64,000 bases of DNA, from assembly GCA_002452335.1 (NCBI GenBank), contig DKFJ01000011.1:1-64000 (forward strand). The letters are read 5' to 3'. This DNA is from Deferribacteraceae bacterium UBA6799 (lineage in GTDB: Bacteria; Chrysiogenota; Deferribacteres; Deferribacterales; Geovibrionaceae). The notes beneath the pieces were generated by a model. The model searched no databases and had not been told where the DNA came from. It saw only the letters and a program-made list of their open reading frames with translations. Position 1 is the stretch's first letter; each line of letters opens with the position of its first letter. Below are positions 15,359 through 25,195 of this stretch, piece after piece. The translations under genes and the position numbers were made by a program.

Positions 15359-17989
15359 ATGACCGGTCATGAGATAAGGAAGAAATTTCTGGAATATTTT
15401 AAAAAACAGGGACACGTTGTGGTGGGATCATCATCGCTGGTTCCTCTGGACGACCCGACCCTGCTTTTCACCAATGCGGGGATGAACCAGTTCAAGGATA
15501 CTTTTCTGGGACGAGAAACCAGAAGCTATACCCGTGCCGCCACATGCCAGAAGGTTGTGAGAGCGGGGGGCAAGCACAACGACCTTGAAAACGTGGGCGT
15601 AACATCACGTCACCACACATTTTTTGAAATGCTCGGAAACTTCTCCTTCGGCGATTATTTCAAAGAGGACGCCATCAAATTCGGATGGGAATTCCTGACC
15701 AAAGAGATGGGACTCCCCGCCGACAGAATGTTCGTATCAGTATATAATGACGATGACGAAGCTTTCGCCATATGGCGTGATGTCATAGGGCTGGATGAAA
15801 AAGATATAGAGAGACGGGGCGAGAAGGATAACTTCTGGTCCATGGGCGACACAGGTCCCTGCGGTCCCTGTTCCGAGATCCACATAGATCAGGGCGAGGG
15901 TACAGGATGCGGACGACCCGAGTGCGACCGCAACTGCGATTGTGACAGACATCTGGAGCTGTGGAACCTTGTCTTCATGCAGTTTGACAAATCCGCCGAC
16001 GGAACACTGACTCCCCTTCCCAAACCCAGTATAGACACAGGTATGGGGCTGGAGCGTGTGACATCTGTCGTTCAGGGCGTCACAAGCAACTACGAGACTG
16101 ACCTTTTCAAACCAATCCTTGAGCATATAGCTTCTCTGGCGGGCATCACATACGGTCAGGACGCTAAGAAGGACATCTCTGTAAGAGTTATAGCGGATCA
16201 CAGCCGTTCCACCACATTCCTGATAGGCGACGGCGTTCTGCCCAGCAACGAGGGCAGGGGCTATGTTCTGCGCCGTATCATGAGAAGGGCAATGCGCCAC
16301 GGCAGGATGCTGGGCTTCGACTCAGCCTTCTTCTACAAGGTGTGCGAGTTCGTGGTGGACTTCATGAAGGGACACTACATCGAGCTGGCGGACAAAAAAC
16401 CGTTTATATCAAAGGTAGTATCAAACGAAGAGCAGTCGTTCAGCAGAACACTGGGCATAGGGCTTAAGATAATAGACGAGCTCTTTGAAAAACATAAAGA
16501 ATATAAAGTGATCAGCGGCGAGGATATATTCCGTCTGTACGACACATACGGATTCCCCGTTGACCTGCTGACAGATATAGCCGAAGACGCCGGATACGGT
16601 CTGGACACTGTGGGATTCGAGCAGGAGATGCACGCCCAGCAGGACAGAGCGAAAAAATCCTGGGCGGGCAGCGGAGAGCACAGGATAGACGACATATACA
16701 TCCAGCTCGCCAGCCGCATACGTCCCGAGTTCACCGGATATGACAATCTGCGTGAGGACACCGAGGTGCTCTCCATAATTAAAGACGGCAGAGAGATCCC
16801 CACCACAGACGGCGAATGCGGAATAGTTATCGCCAGAAGCCCCTTCTATGCCGAGGGCGGCGGACAGACAGGCGACTGCGGATATGTGAAGACAGACAGC
16901 GCTGTTTTCAGAGTGGACAAAACAGTTAAATACGGAGAAGGACTCATCGTTCTTCACGGAACAGCTGAACTGGGCGTGATACTGAAAGGCGAAAGAGTCT
17001 CCGCCGAAGTGGACAAGGCGTCCAGAAAGGCGACCGAGAAGAACCACACATCCACACACCTTCTGCATAAGGCTCTCCAGCTCGTTCTGGGCGACCATGT
17101 GCGCCAGGCGGGATCGCTGGTTTCTCCGGACAGGCTCAGGTTCGACTTCAACCACTACGCACAGCTCTCAGCGGAAGAGATAGACCGCATAGAGGAGATA
17201 GTTAACGCCGGTATTCAGGAAAACGACGAAGTATCAAAAACATACATGAGCAGAGACGAAGCGGTGAAAGCCGGCGCCATGGCTCTGTTCGGCGAAAAAT
17301 ACGGCGAGCGTGTCAGGGTTGTCCGTGTGGAGGATTTCAGCATGGAACTCTGCGGCGGATGCCATGTGGACAGGACAGGCGACATCGGCTTTTTCAAAAT
17401 AGTCAGCGAGGCTTCCGTTGCCTCCGGCGTGCGCAGGATAGAGGCTGTGACCGGCATGAACGCCGTTGCCTACGCTCAGAAGGCGGATTCCGCTGTGAAA
17501 GAGGGCGCCCGTCTGCTGAAAACATCTCCGGATAATCTCGTCACCAGAATAGAGGAGACATCAGAGGCTCTCAGAGACAAAGAGCGTGAGCTGAAAAAGA
17601 TAAACGATAAACTCGCTTCCAGCAGATCGGCAGGTCTGATGGATGATATAAAAGAAGTGAAAGGCGTGAAACTGCTGGCTGTTAAGCTGGAAAACGCCGA
17701 CACCGAAGCAGTCAGAAAATTCGTGGACACAGCCCGTGACCGCATGAAGAGCGGCGTGGTGCTGGTGGGCTCAGCCACAGCGGACGGAAAGGTGATGTTC
17801 GTATGCGGCGTGACAAAAGACACGATGGACAAGGTAAAGGCGGGCGACGTGGTGCGTGAGGTGGCTAAGATAGCCGGAGGCTCAGGCGGCGGACGTCCCG
17901 ACATGGCGCAGGCCGGCGGAAAAAATCCGGAGAAGCTGGATGAGGCAGTGGCAGCCGTGGAATCCATAGTGAGCGGACTTATTGGATAA
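15359..17989 (+). CDS. alaS: Alanyl-tRNA synthetase
   Basis: AlaS charges tRNA-Ala and edits Ser and Gly errors. The 876-residue protein has the usual length and all parts: the class II catalytic core (LFTNAGMNQFKD near residue 40, GPCGPCSEIH near 165), a cysteine-rich insert (CGRPECDRNCDCD), the editing domain with HTSTHLLH and CGGCHV zinc ligands, and the C-Ala end with GGSGGGRPDMAQAGG. GGAG precedes the ATG by six bases and the gene is coupled to the HNH gene upstream. A NUDIX gene begins inside its last codons, so the three are one operon. Confidence 0.98.
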   Translation: MTGHEIRKKFLEYFKKQGHVVVGSSSLVPLDDPTLLFTNAGMNQFKDTFLGRETRSYTRAATCQKVVRAGGKHNDLENVGVTSRHHTFFEMLGNFSFGDYFKEDAIKFGWEFLTKEMGLPADRMFVSVYNDDDEAFAIWRDVIGLDEKDIERRGEKDNFWSMGDTGPCGPCSEIHIDQGEGTGCGRPECDRNCDCDRHLELWNLVFMQFDKSADGTLTPLPKPSIDTGMGLERVTSVVQGVTSNYETDLFKPILEHIASLAGITYGQDAKKDISVRVIADHSRSTTFLIGDGVLPSNEGRGYVLRRIMRRAMRHGRMLGFDSAFFYKVCEFVVDFMKGHYIELADKKPFISKVVSNEEQSFSRTLGIGLKIIDELFEKHKEYKVISGEDIFRLYDTYGFPVDLLTDIAEDAGYGLDTVGFEQEMHAQQDRAKKSWAGSGEHRIDDIYIQLASRIRPEFTGYDNLREDTEVLSIIKDGREIPTTDGECGIVIARSPFYAEGGGQTGDCGYVKTDSAVFRVDKTVKYGEGLIVLHGTAELGVILKGERVSAEVDKASRKATEKNHTSTHLLHKALQLVLGDHVRQAGSLVSPDRLRFDFNHYAQLSAEEIDRIEEIVNAGIQENDEVSKTYMSRDEAVKAGAMALFGEKYGERVRVVRVEDFSMELCGGCHVDRTGDIGFFKIVSEASVASGVRRIEAVTGMNAVAYAQKADSAVKEGARLLKTSPDNLVTRIEETSEALRDKERELKKINDKLASSRSAGLMDDIKEVKGVKLLAVKLENADTEAVRKFVDTARDRMKSGVVLVGSATADGKVMFVCGVTKDTMDKVKAGDVVREVAKIAGGSGGGRPDMAQAGGKNPEKLDEAVAAVESIVSGLIG

Positions 17990-18557
17990 CTGCAAAGTAC
18001 AGCATATAGAAAAAGTTTTATCATCATATAAGCGCAGGGTAATGGCGGCAACACCCAGAACCGCCGCCGTTCTCCTGCTGCTGGTTCCTTCAAACCGCAA
18101 TAACTGCTCCGTAATCCTTACTAAACGGCTCAGATCTCTGGAACATCACGGCGGAGAGGTCTCCTTTCCGGGAGGCATATCAGAGGCGGAGGATGTCTCT
18201 ATGGCTCAGACCGCTCTGAGAGAAGCCCGTGAAGAGATAGGCGTGGATAATGATAAGGTGCGCATAATAGGCGCTCTGGATGATGAGCTGTCCCGCTGGG
18301 GACACAGGGTCACTCCGTTCGTGGGGCTGTCGTCCACGGATGAATTTCAGATACAGCAGTCCGAGGTGGAGAGACTTTATAAGGTTCCTGTGGAGCTTCT
18401 GGCAGGCGGGGAGACCTACTGGACGGAGAGATGGTTCAGAAGGCGTGAGGGCAGAACCGTTCATTTCTATAAATATGAGAACGATATAATATGGGGACTC
18501 ACCGCTCTTATTCTGCATAAGTTTATCAATATTTCGCTGAACTCACATATAAAATAA
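17982..18557 (+). CDS. NUDIX hydrolase, CoA pyrophosphatase-like
   Basis: The 191-residue protein has a NUDIX box of the NudL/CoA-diphosphatase kind: FPGG, then EDVSMAQTALREAREEIGV, with the REAREE metal ligands. This group splits CoA and related dinucleotides into phosphopantetheine and 3',5'-ADP. The start is taken as the TTG at 17982, inside the end of alaS, because NudL homologues carry about 30 residues before the first beta strand (here TAAVLLLLVP); an ATG at 18042 would remove 20 of them and has a weak ribosome binding site. The eight-base overlap suggests translational coupling with alaS. Confidence 0.87.
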   Translation: MDNCKVQHIEKVLSSYKRRVMAATPRTAAVLLLLVPSNRNNCSVILTKRLRSLEHHGGEVSFPGGISEAEDVSMAQTALREAREEIGVDNDKVRIIGALDDELSRWGHRVTPFVGLSSTDEFQIQQSEVERLYKVPVELLAGGETYWTERWFRRREGRTVHFYKYENDIIWGLTALILHKFINISLNSHIK

Positions 18558-18631
18558 TATCCTTAAAAATAATAGACATAGAATGATATTTCGTTTATCC
18601 TAATTTAAATGCGATGTTTTCGGAGGACGAA

Positions 18632-19099
18632 GTGAAGGCAGAATATGTAAACCCGTTTATTGCTTCTACTATCAATGTTTTCGAGACAATGACAGGGTTG
18701 AAGCCGATTAAGGGCGATCTATATATCAAATCCGATGAAAACCTGCATTATGATGTTTCAGCCGTTATCGGAATAGTCGGCGACGTGGTGGGCTATGTGT
18801 CTGTGAGCCTTCCTGAAAAGCTGGCGTGCAAGATAGCCTCTATCTTTCTGATGGAGGACAAGGACGACATGGACACAGACGTGGGCGATGCCATAGGCGA
18901 GCTGATAAACATGATCGCCGGCAGCACAAAAAAAATGTTCACAGACAGAGGTCAGAAATTCAGCATATCCGTTCCCAACGTTGTCGTTGGTAAGGGACAC
19001 ACCATACAGAGACCGGCGCATATCATATGTGTCGGAGTCAAATTCAAACTGGACGACTCTTCATTCGTTATTGAAATTGCCTTGAAAGAAAAAAGTTAG
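18632..19099 (+). CDS. cheX: CheX-like chemotaxis phosphatase
   Basis: CheX dephosphorylates CheY-P and tunes flagellar switching. The product is 155 residues from the GTG at 18632. It begins with the family pattern (KAEYVNPFIASTINVFETM) and has the ExxN phosphatase motif in IGELINMIAGSTKK. An ATG at 18614 gives six more residues, but GGAGG lies five bases before the GTG and homologues begin at this point. It stands alone between a NUDIX gene and glutamate dehydrogenase; chemotaxis genes such as cheA and cheY are not in view, though a chemoreceptor lies at 49.5 kb. The CheC/CheX assignment is firm; the choice of CheX over CheC rests on the single ExxN motif. Confidence 0.88.
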   Translation: MKAEYVNPFIASTINVFETMTGLKPIKGDLYIKSDENLHYDVSAVIGIVGDVVGYVSVSLPEKLACKIASIFLMEDKDDMDTDVGDAIGELINMIAGSTKKMFTDRGQKFSISVPNVVVGKGHTIQRPAHIICVGVKFKLDDSSFVIEIALKEKS

Positions 19100-19177
19100 A
19101 CGTTATAATAAGTTCTATAAACAAATCCATTTATTGTTTAACGCAGGATTGATTTATGAAAATCTAAGGAGGCTCAC

Positions 19178-22100
19178 ATGCTCAATCCCTCTCTATTCAA
19201 CTGCGTGACCCGATACGATTTCGGACAGAACAGGCAGATTCAGCTTAACAAAAGGCTCACCGACATTTTTTCAAAATACAAATCAGAGAACGGGGTATTT
19301 TTCGACTTCGCCTCAGTCATGATACATCATATGCCCGCCAACCTTTTAAGTTTTCTCGCTGACGAAGATCTGGAGGGACTGTTCATCTATCTCTTCGGCA
19401 TAGTATCCGCCAGAAAGAAGAAAAAGATTCATATGGTGACGGATAATCTGAACGATAAGCCTTTTTTCGTGGGCAATTTCAGTCTGGCGGCCATCGTTAC
19501 GGACGACAGACCTTTTCTGTATGACAGCGTGTGGGAATATTATCAGGAGATAGATTTCAAAAATCTGTTCATCCTGCACCCCATCCTGAATATCAGCCGG
19601 GACAAAGCAGGCGCTCCGGTGAGCGTATCCGGCACAGGGATAGGGACGAAGAACGAATCATTCTTCATTATATTCATGGAAAATTCCGAGGACGGCAGAC
19701 TGAAAGAGATAGGAGCCGAACTCGCTAAAATATACGAAAACGTGATGTGCGCGGTGGACGATTTTCACCGTATGAGCGAGATGATGCACAGTCTCGCCAC
19801 AGAGTTCAGAGAGAGCGAACCGGAAGTGAGTAAGTTCATCCACTGGCTGATGCAGGATAACTTCATATTTCAGGGTGTCCGTGTGCTGGACATAGACCGC
19901 ACATCAAAAGCCCTTAAAAACACCGACATGGGGATTTACAATATTCTGAATATCCCGCCGGACACTGACGCAGCGGAAGAATATTTCGAAAAGAGCAAAT
20001 TCAACTATGTGGAGGGATATCCGGTTATAGCGGATAAGTCTCTCTTCAGATCCAGAATGAAAACCAGAAACCACCTGAACCGCATCATCTTCGTTGACCG
20101 GCATGAGAAATTCATCCGTGTGGTGCGGGTGCTCGGTCTGTTCACTTATAAAGGGCGGAGATGCCAGCCTCACGAGATACCTATCGTGAAAAACAAAGTG
20201 ATGGAGACTCTGGATCACTTTAACTTCGTTCAGGGTTCACACGACTACAAATGGGTGCGTTCGCTCATAGATGATTTTCCGAAGGTGGAACTCTTTAACT
20301 TCAGCAAACGTCTGCTGACAGAGATGCTGGAGCTGATACTCTCCATGCAGGGAACCAACCAGATACGCATCTGCTATCGGGATTTCAGACCTCTGAACAA
20401 CCTTTTCTTTTTCATCGCCATGCCGTCTGACAAATATTCGTCAGAGCTGATAGAGGATATGAAAGACTATCTGAAAAAGTTCTTCGACGCAGAGCTGCTG
20501 GACGCCAGCATCAGAGAAGACGAGCACAAGAGATATTATCTGCATTTTCATCTGTATGTGAAGGACGCCGCCGGACTGGACAGAGTGGATGATTCCGCTC
20601 TGAAAACAGGCATACTCTCCATGATGCGCACATGGGAGGCGAACCTGTACGACATACTGAGAGACCGTCTGGACGCCGTAGACATAGAGCGTGTATACCA
20701 CAAATATACCGAGAGATTCACGGAGACGTACAAGTCCAGAAACACGCCGGAGGCGAGCTATGCCGACATCAACGTGATGGAGCATCTCTCCGAGGTCAAG
20801 GCGAGGATATACAGCGAGAACGGACGTGCCGTGCTGAAGATATATTCGCCGGAGCGTTTTCTTCTTACCCAGCTCATGCCAGTTCTGGATAATATCGGGC
20901 TGAAGGTTTATGAAGAGGACACATACATGTTCAGCTTTTATGAGGGCGACAGATACATTAACGCCGTATATTTCGCCGACATAGACAGCCCCGACGATTT
21001 CTGCGAAACCTATAAGGAGAACCTGCCCCAGCTTATGGTGCATGTGCTCAGCCGCACAGTGGAGAACGACAGGCTGAACAGCCTCGCCATATCCCAGACC
21101 ATGAACTACCGCCAGATATGCCTGCTGAGAGCGTTCAGAAATTTCCTTAGGCAGATCGACAACAGCTTTACCATAGTAACCCTGACAAACGCTCTGGTGA
21201 ATAATTCTGAGATAGCTCTGCTGTTCGTCCGGCTGTTCGAGGAGAAATTCAATCCGGATAATAAGCAGCCTTACTATGACGGTATAGTGACCGAAATAAA
21301 TGAGAAGATAGAGCAGGTGGTCTCCGTGGCGGAGGACAAGGCTCTCAGATATTATCTGAAGGTGCTGGGCGGAATAGTCCGCACCAACTATTACAGACAG
21401 CCGGAAAGATCCTATATCTCCTTCAAGGTGAGGAGCCGTGAGCTGGATATCATCCCCGAACCGAGACCTCTTTTCGAGATATTCGTACACTCCGCCCAGA
21501 TGGACGGCGTGCATCTGAGAGGCGGCAAGGTGGCAAGGGGCGGACTGAGGTTCTCAGACCGTCTGGACGACTACCGCACGGAAGTTCTGGGGCTGGTGAA
21601 GACCCAGATGGTGAAGAACGCCGTTATCGTGCCTGTGGGGTCTAAGGGCGGATTCATAGTGAAAGAGAGATTCAGGGACAGAGCGAAAGACAGAGATAAC
21701 GTGGTGGCTCAGTACAAGAACTACATCAGAGGTCTGCTGGACGTCACCGACAATATGAAAGGAATGAAAGCGGTCCACCCCGACCGTGTCAGGATATATG
21801 ACGATAAGGATCCCTATCTGGTGGTAGCGGCGGATAAAGGCACAGCCACATTCAGCGATATAGCCAACTCCGTATCCATCGAGAGGGGCTTCTGGCTGGG
21901 TGATGCCTTCGCCTCCGGCGGCAGCGCCGGATATGATCACAAGAAAGTGGGCATCACAGCCAAAGGGGCTTGGGAGTGCGTTAAACGCCACTTCCGTGAG
22001 ACAGGCAAGGATATTCAGAAAGAGGAATTCACCGTCTTCGGCATAGGCGATATGGCGGGTGACGTTTTCGGAAACGGAATGCTCCTCTCCCGGAAGATAC

Positions 22101-23890
22101 TTTTGCAGGCGGCCTTCAACCATCTGCATATATTCCTCGATCCTGCTCCGGACGCCGAGAAGAGTTTCAAAGAGCGCCAGAGACTTTTTAAACTGGCGAC
22201 ACAGGCGACCTGGGCTGATTACGACAGGAGCATAATATCAGAGGGCGGCGGAATATTCGACCGCTCCGCCAAGAAGATAGAGCTGTCCGGTCCTGTCAGG
22301 GCAATGCTGGACACAGACAGGCTGCATGTGACCGGCGAAGAGCTGGTTCATATGATTCTGAAGATGAAGGCGGAGCTGATGTGGAACGGCGGAATAGGCA
22401 CATATGTCAGATCATCCGCGGAAACCAACGCTCAGGTGGGCGATCCCGCCAATGACAATGTACGCATCACCGCTCTGGAACTCAGGGCGAAAGCGGTGGG
22501 CGAGGGAGGAAACCTCGGGTTCACCCAGAAAGCCAGAATGGAATACGCCGAGAACGGCGGTCTGATAAACACTGACGCTCTGGACAACTCCGCCGGAGTG
22601 GACATGTCCGACCACGAGGTCAATCTTAAGATCATGTTCGGTCAGCTCATGAAAGACGGACTGATGAAAGATACCGCCGAACGTAATAAATACATAACAA
22701 AACTGACAAAGGCTGTAGAGGAACATGTGCTTCAGGACAACTATCAGCAGTCAGGGTGTATCAGCAGGTCTTTCATCGGCTATGAACAGAACCCGGTGGT
22801 TTACCGTGAGTTCGCTAAATACTTAAGAGAGAAAGGGCTTATAGATTTCCGGATAGAGAAGATCGAGTTCCCCCTCAGCGAAAAAGCGCCCACCAGACCG
22901 GAGCTGTGCGTGCTGCTGGCGTATTCGAAGATATTCCTGTACGGAGAGATCGAAGCCGGGCTGGATCTGAACGACGCCATGGTGAAAGAAGAGTATATGA
23001 GCTACTATCCGGCGGATATGAGAGAGAAATACGGCGACAAGCTGTATGAGCATATCCTGAAGAGAGAGATAGCCGCCACAGTGATAGTTAACCGGCTTAT
23101 CAATCAGGCGGGACCTGTATTTTTCTATGAAATGTTCAAAAACCACAGCATCAGCCTGAACAGGCTGGTTCATGCGTATATGCTGTCCGAGTCTCTTCTG
23201 GACACCAAGCGCATCAGGGCTTCACTGGAGTCTCTGGGGGCGTCCGCAGGTTCTCAGGCGGTTTATAAGGCGCTGATGGAGATAGAGAAGACAATGAAAG
23301 TGGCTGTGCCGTGGGTCACTGACGACAAGAGAGCGGCGGCGCTGGTGGAAAACACCGGTATGTTCAACGAGATACTGCGCCAGATACCGCAGTATATGTC
23401 AAAAGATCTCAGAGAGAACTATACGGCAATGGTTGCGGAGTTCACGGAGGCGGGCATACCGTCCAGACTGGCGAAAGAGGTTTGCGCCATCAGATACGGA
23501 AAAGCGGCGTTCGATATATTCGATATCTGTCTCAGAAGCAAAGCGCCGATCAAAGATGTGCTGAAAGCCTATTATGAGGCTGACTCCGGACTGTGCATAA
23601 CAGAGATGACCTCCGCCATGAAAGCGCTGAAGATAAAGACGGAATGGGAGCGGGTGAATATGGAAAGCCTGCTCATCAGGATCAAAGAGATACAGAAAAA
23701 GATCGCCGTCAGCTCATGCTGCGGTCACGGGACATGGCTGAAAAAGCTGATGGAGTCCGAAAAGACCTTTTTCGAGAACTATAACAGTTTCCTCTTGTCT
23801 GTAAGAAACAGCGACATAGACAGTCTCGTGCCGTTTAACGTGATAATCGATATGTTCGCTGTGCTTATAGGGAGGTATGAAATAAACTAA
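19178..23890 (+). CDS. gdhB: NAD-specific glutamate dehydrogenase, large type
   Basis: This 1570-residue enzyme belongs to the 180-kDa NAD-GDH class (about 1600 residues in Caulobacter, Pseudomonas and Streptomyces), which oxidises glutamate to 2-oxoglutarate and ammonia. A long N-terminal regulatory part of ACT-like modules leads to the catalytic core at about residues 770-1250, seen in HLRGGKVARGGLRFSDR and the Lys-rich KTQMVKNAVIVPVGSKGG, then the nucleotide-binding part (FGIGDMAGDVFGNGMLLS). TAAGGAGG precedes the ATG. The M16 peptidase gene begins one base after the stop. With livKHMGF and pckA elsewhere in the window it points to growth on amino acids. Confidence 0.95.
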   Translation: MLNPSLFNCVTRYDFGQNRQIQLNKRLTDIFSKYKSENGVFFDFASVMIHHMPANLLSFLADEDLEGLFIYLFGIVSARKKKKIHMVTDNLNDKPFFVGNFSLAAIVTDDRPFLYDSVWEYYQEIDFKNLFILHPILNISRDKAGAPVSVSGTGIGTKNESFFIIFMENSEDGRLKEIGAELAKIYENVMCAVDDFHRMSEMMHSLATEFRESEPEVSKFIHWLMQDNFIFQGVRVLDIDRTSKALKNTDMGIYNILNIPPDTDAAEEYFEKSKFNYVEGYPVIADKSLFRSRMKTRNHLNRIIFVDRHEKFIRVVRVLGLFTYKGRRCQPHEIPIVKNKVMETLDHFNFVQGSHDYKWVRSLIDDFPKVELFNFSKRLLTEMLELILSMQGTNQIRICYRDFRPLNNLFFFIAMPSDKYSSELIEDMKDYLKKFFDAELLDASIREDEHKRYYLHFHLYVKDAAGLDRVDDSALKTGILSMMRTWEANLYDILRDRLDAVDIERVYHKYTERFTETYKSRNTPEASYADINVMEHLSEVKARIYSENGRAVLKIYSPERFLLTQLMPVLDNIGLKVYEEDTYMFSFYEGDRYINAVYFADIDSPDDFCETYKENLPQLMVHVLSRTVENDRLNSLAISQTMNYRQICLLRAFRNFLRQIDNSFTIVTLTNALVNNSEIALLFVRLFEEKFNPDNKQPYYDGIVTEINEKIEQVVSVAEDKALRYYLKVLGGIVRTNYYRQPERSYISFKVRSRELDIIPEPRPLFEIFVHSAQMDGVHLRGGKVARGGLRFSDRLDDYRTEVLGLVKTQMVKNAVIVPVGSKGGFIVKERFRDRAKDRDNVVAQYKNYIRGLLDVTDNMKGMKAVHPDRVRIYDDKDPYLVVAADKGTATFSDIANSVSIERGFWLGDAFASGGSAGYDHKKVGITAKGAWECVKRHFRETGKDIQKEEFTVFGIGDMAGDVFGNGMLLSRKILLQAAFNHLHIFLDPAPDAEKSFKERQRLFKLATQATWADYDRSIISEGGGIFDRSAKKIELSGPVRAMLDTDRLHVTGEELVHMILKMKAELMWNGGIGTYVRSSAETNAQVGDPANDNVRITALELRAKAVGEGGNLGFTQKARMEYAENGGLINTDALDNSAGVDMSDHEVNLKIMFGQLMKDGLMKDTAERNKYITKLTKAVEEHVLQDNYQQSGCISRSFIGYEQNPVVYREFAKYLREKGLIDFRIEKIEFPLSEKAPTRPELCVLLAYSKIFLYGEIEAGLDLNDAMVKEEYMSYYPADMREKYGDKLYEHILKREIAATVIVNRLINQAGPVFFYEMFKNHSISLNRLVHAYMLSESLLDTKRIRASLESLGASAGSQAVYKALMEIEKTMKVAVPWVTDDKRAAALVENTGMFNEILRQIPQYMSKDLRENYTAMVAEFTEAGIPSRLAKEVCAIRYGKAAFDIFDICLRSKAPIKDVLKAYYEADSGLCITEMTSAMKALKIKTEWERVNMESLLIRIKEIQKKIAVSSCCGHGTWLKKLMESEKTFFENYNSFLLSVRNSDIDSLVPFNVIIDMFAVLIGRYEIN

Positions 23891-23891
23891 T

Positions 23892-25193
23892 ATGTTAATA
23901 AAAAAGCTGATTCTGGCGATAATAATAGGAATAGTCTTAACCGGAGGTTCTGCATTGGCGAAGGAAACGATGAAGCTCGACAATAATCTTACGCTTATAT
24001 ACAAAAATATTCCGGGGGTCAAAGTAGTGTCGGTGCAGACCTGGATGAAAACCGGATCTGTGAATGAAACAGAAAAAGAGAGCGGGATTTCGCACTTTCT
24101 GGAACATATGGTGTTCAAAGGCACGGCGAAATATGCACCCTCCGAGATAGACGAGATAGTGGAGAGCAAAGGCGGGGTTATGAACGCCGCCACCAGCAAA
24201 GACTATACATTCTATTACATAAACATTCCGTCATACAATGCCGAGACAGCCTTCGACACCATCAGCGAGATGGTATTCCGGGCAAAATTCATTCCGGAAG
24301 AGATAGAGAAGGAAAAACCGGTTGTGGTGCAGGAGATAAAAAGGAGCTATGACAGCCCCACATCGAAAATGTGGGAGGAGTTCTCCAGACAGATGTTCAA
24401 AGGCACTCCCTATGCCAGAGAGATCATAGGCACAGAGGAGACTGTCAACTCTTTCGACCACGATATGCTGATGGACTATTACAAGCGCTACTATCACCCG
24501 GACAATATGACTCTGGTGGTTGTGGGCGACATATCCTATGACGATGTGAAGAGACTGGCGAAGAAATATTTCAGCGATAAGCGGGATGTTGCCGCAGGAA
24601 AAAGATATGACACCAAAGGGCTGACAAAGCTGGACGCTCCGGTGGAAAAAATAGTGAACAGGGATATCAATCAGGAATACGGCATATTCTCTTACCCTGC
24701 CAAGGGTCTTCTGGATGTGGATCTCTATTCTCTGGAAGTGCTGGCGGAGATACTCTCCGGCGGCGAATTCTCTGTGCTGAACCAGAAATTCAGATACGAT
24801 AAAGATGTAACTAATAGTATAAACGCCGGATATTACGGGCTGAGATACAACGGAACTTTTCTGTTCACATATAACGCTCCCCTGGGCAGGGGAGACCTGA
24901 TCCGAAACGAAATACTTAATATTGTCAAGAATATGTCAGAGTATCTGACGCCTGAGAATATAGAAAAGGCAAAAAACAGGCTGAAGAGCCAGTCGGTTTT
25001 TCAGCGTGAAAAAACTTCCAGTGAAGCCAATGATATAGGCTATTCCTACACAGTAGGAGTGCCTGGTTACTATGATAATTTTATTGAAAATATAAATAAA
25101 GTCGATAAGATAAGTATTGAAAATACTATCGGAAAGATATTTTCATCTGATTATGTCTGGATGAGGACAATGCCCGATATGAAGAGCGAGTGA
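23892..25193 (+). CDS. M16-family zinc peptidase, exported
   Basis: The 433-residue protein has a Sec signal peptide (hydrophobic residues 5-22, cut near ALA-K) and the inverted zinc motif HFLEH (His68, Glu71, His72), with Glu148 in VVQEI at the expected distance as third ligand. M16 peptidases degrade unfolded or signal peptides inside a clam-shaped chamber; this one is a single-chain bacterial form of usual length, acting in the periplasm. The C-terminal half carries the R/Y-type substrate region (NDIGYSYTVGVPGYY). The only ribosome binding site, GGGAGG, is about 16 bases away, with a three-codon ATG-AAA-TAA frame at 23877-23885 between, so translation may depend on coupling to the dehydrogenase gene. 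Confidence 0.92.
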   Translation: MLIKKLILAIIIGIVLTGGSALAKETMKLDNNLTLIYKNIPGVKVVSVQTWMKTGSVNETEKESGISHFLEHMVFKGTAKYAPSEIDEIVESKGGVMNAATSKDYTFYYINIPSYNAETAFDTISEMVFRAKFIPEEIEKEKPVVVQEIKRSYDSPTSKMWEEFSRQMFKGTPYAREIIGTEETVNSFDHDMLMDYYKRYYHPDNMTLVVVGDISYDDVKRLAKKYFSDKRDVAAGKRYDTKGLTKLDAPVEKIVNRDINQEYGIFSYPAKGLLDVDLYSLEVLAEILSGGEFSVLNQKFRYDKDVTNSINAGYYGLRYNGTFLFTYNAPLGRGDLIRNEILNIVKNMSEYLTPENIEKAKNRLKSQSVFQREKTSSEANDIGYSYTVGVPGYYDNFIENINKVDKISIENTIGKIFSSDYVWMRTMPDMKSE

Positions 25194-25195
25194 TC

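Noticed and set aside
20441..22129. Long antisense frames within the glutamate dehydrogenase gene (357 and 191 codons)
   Set aside because: Shadows of a very long real gene; no start signal or recognisable protein.
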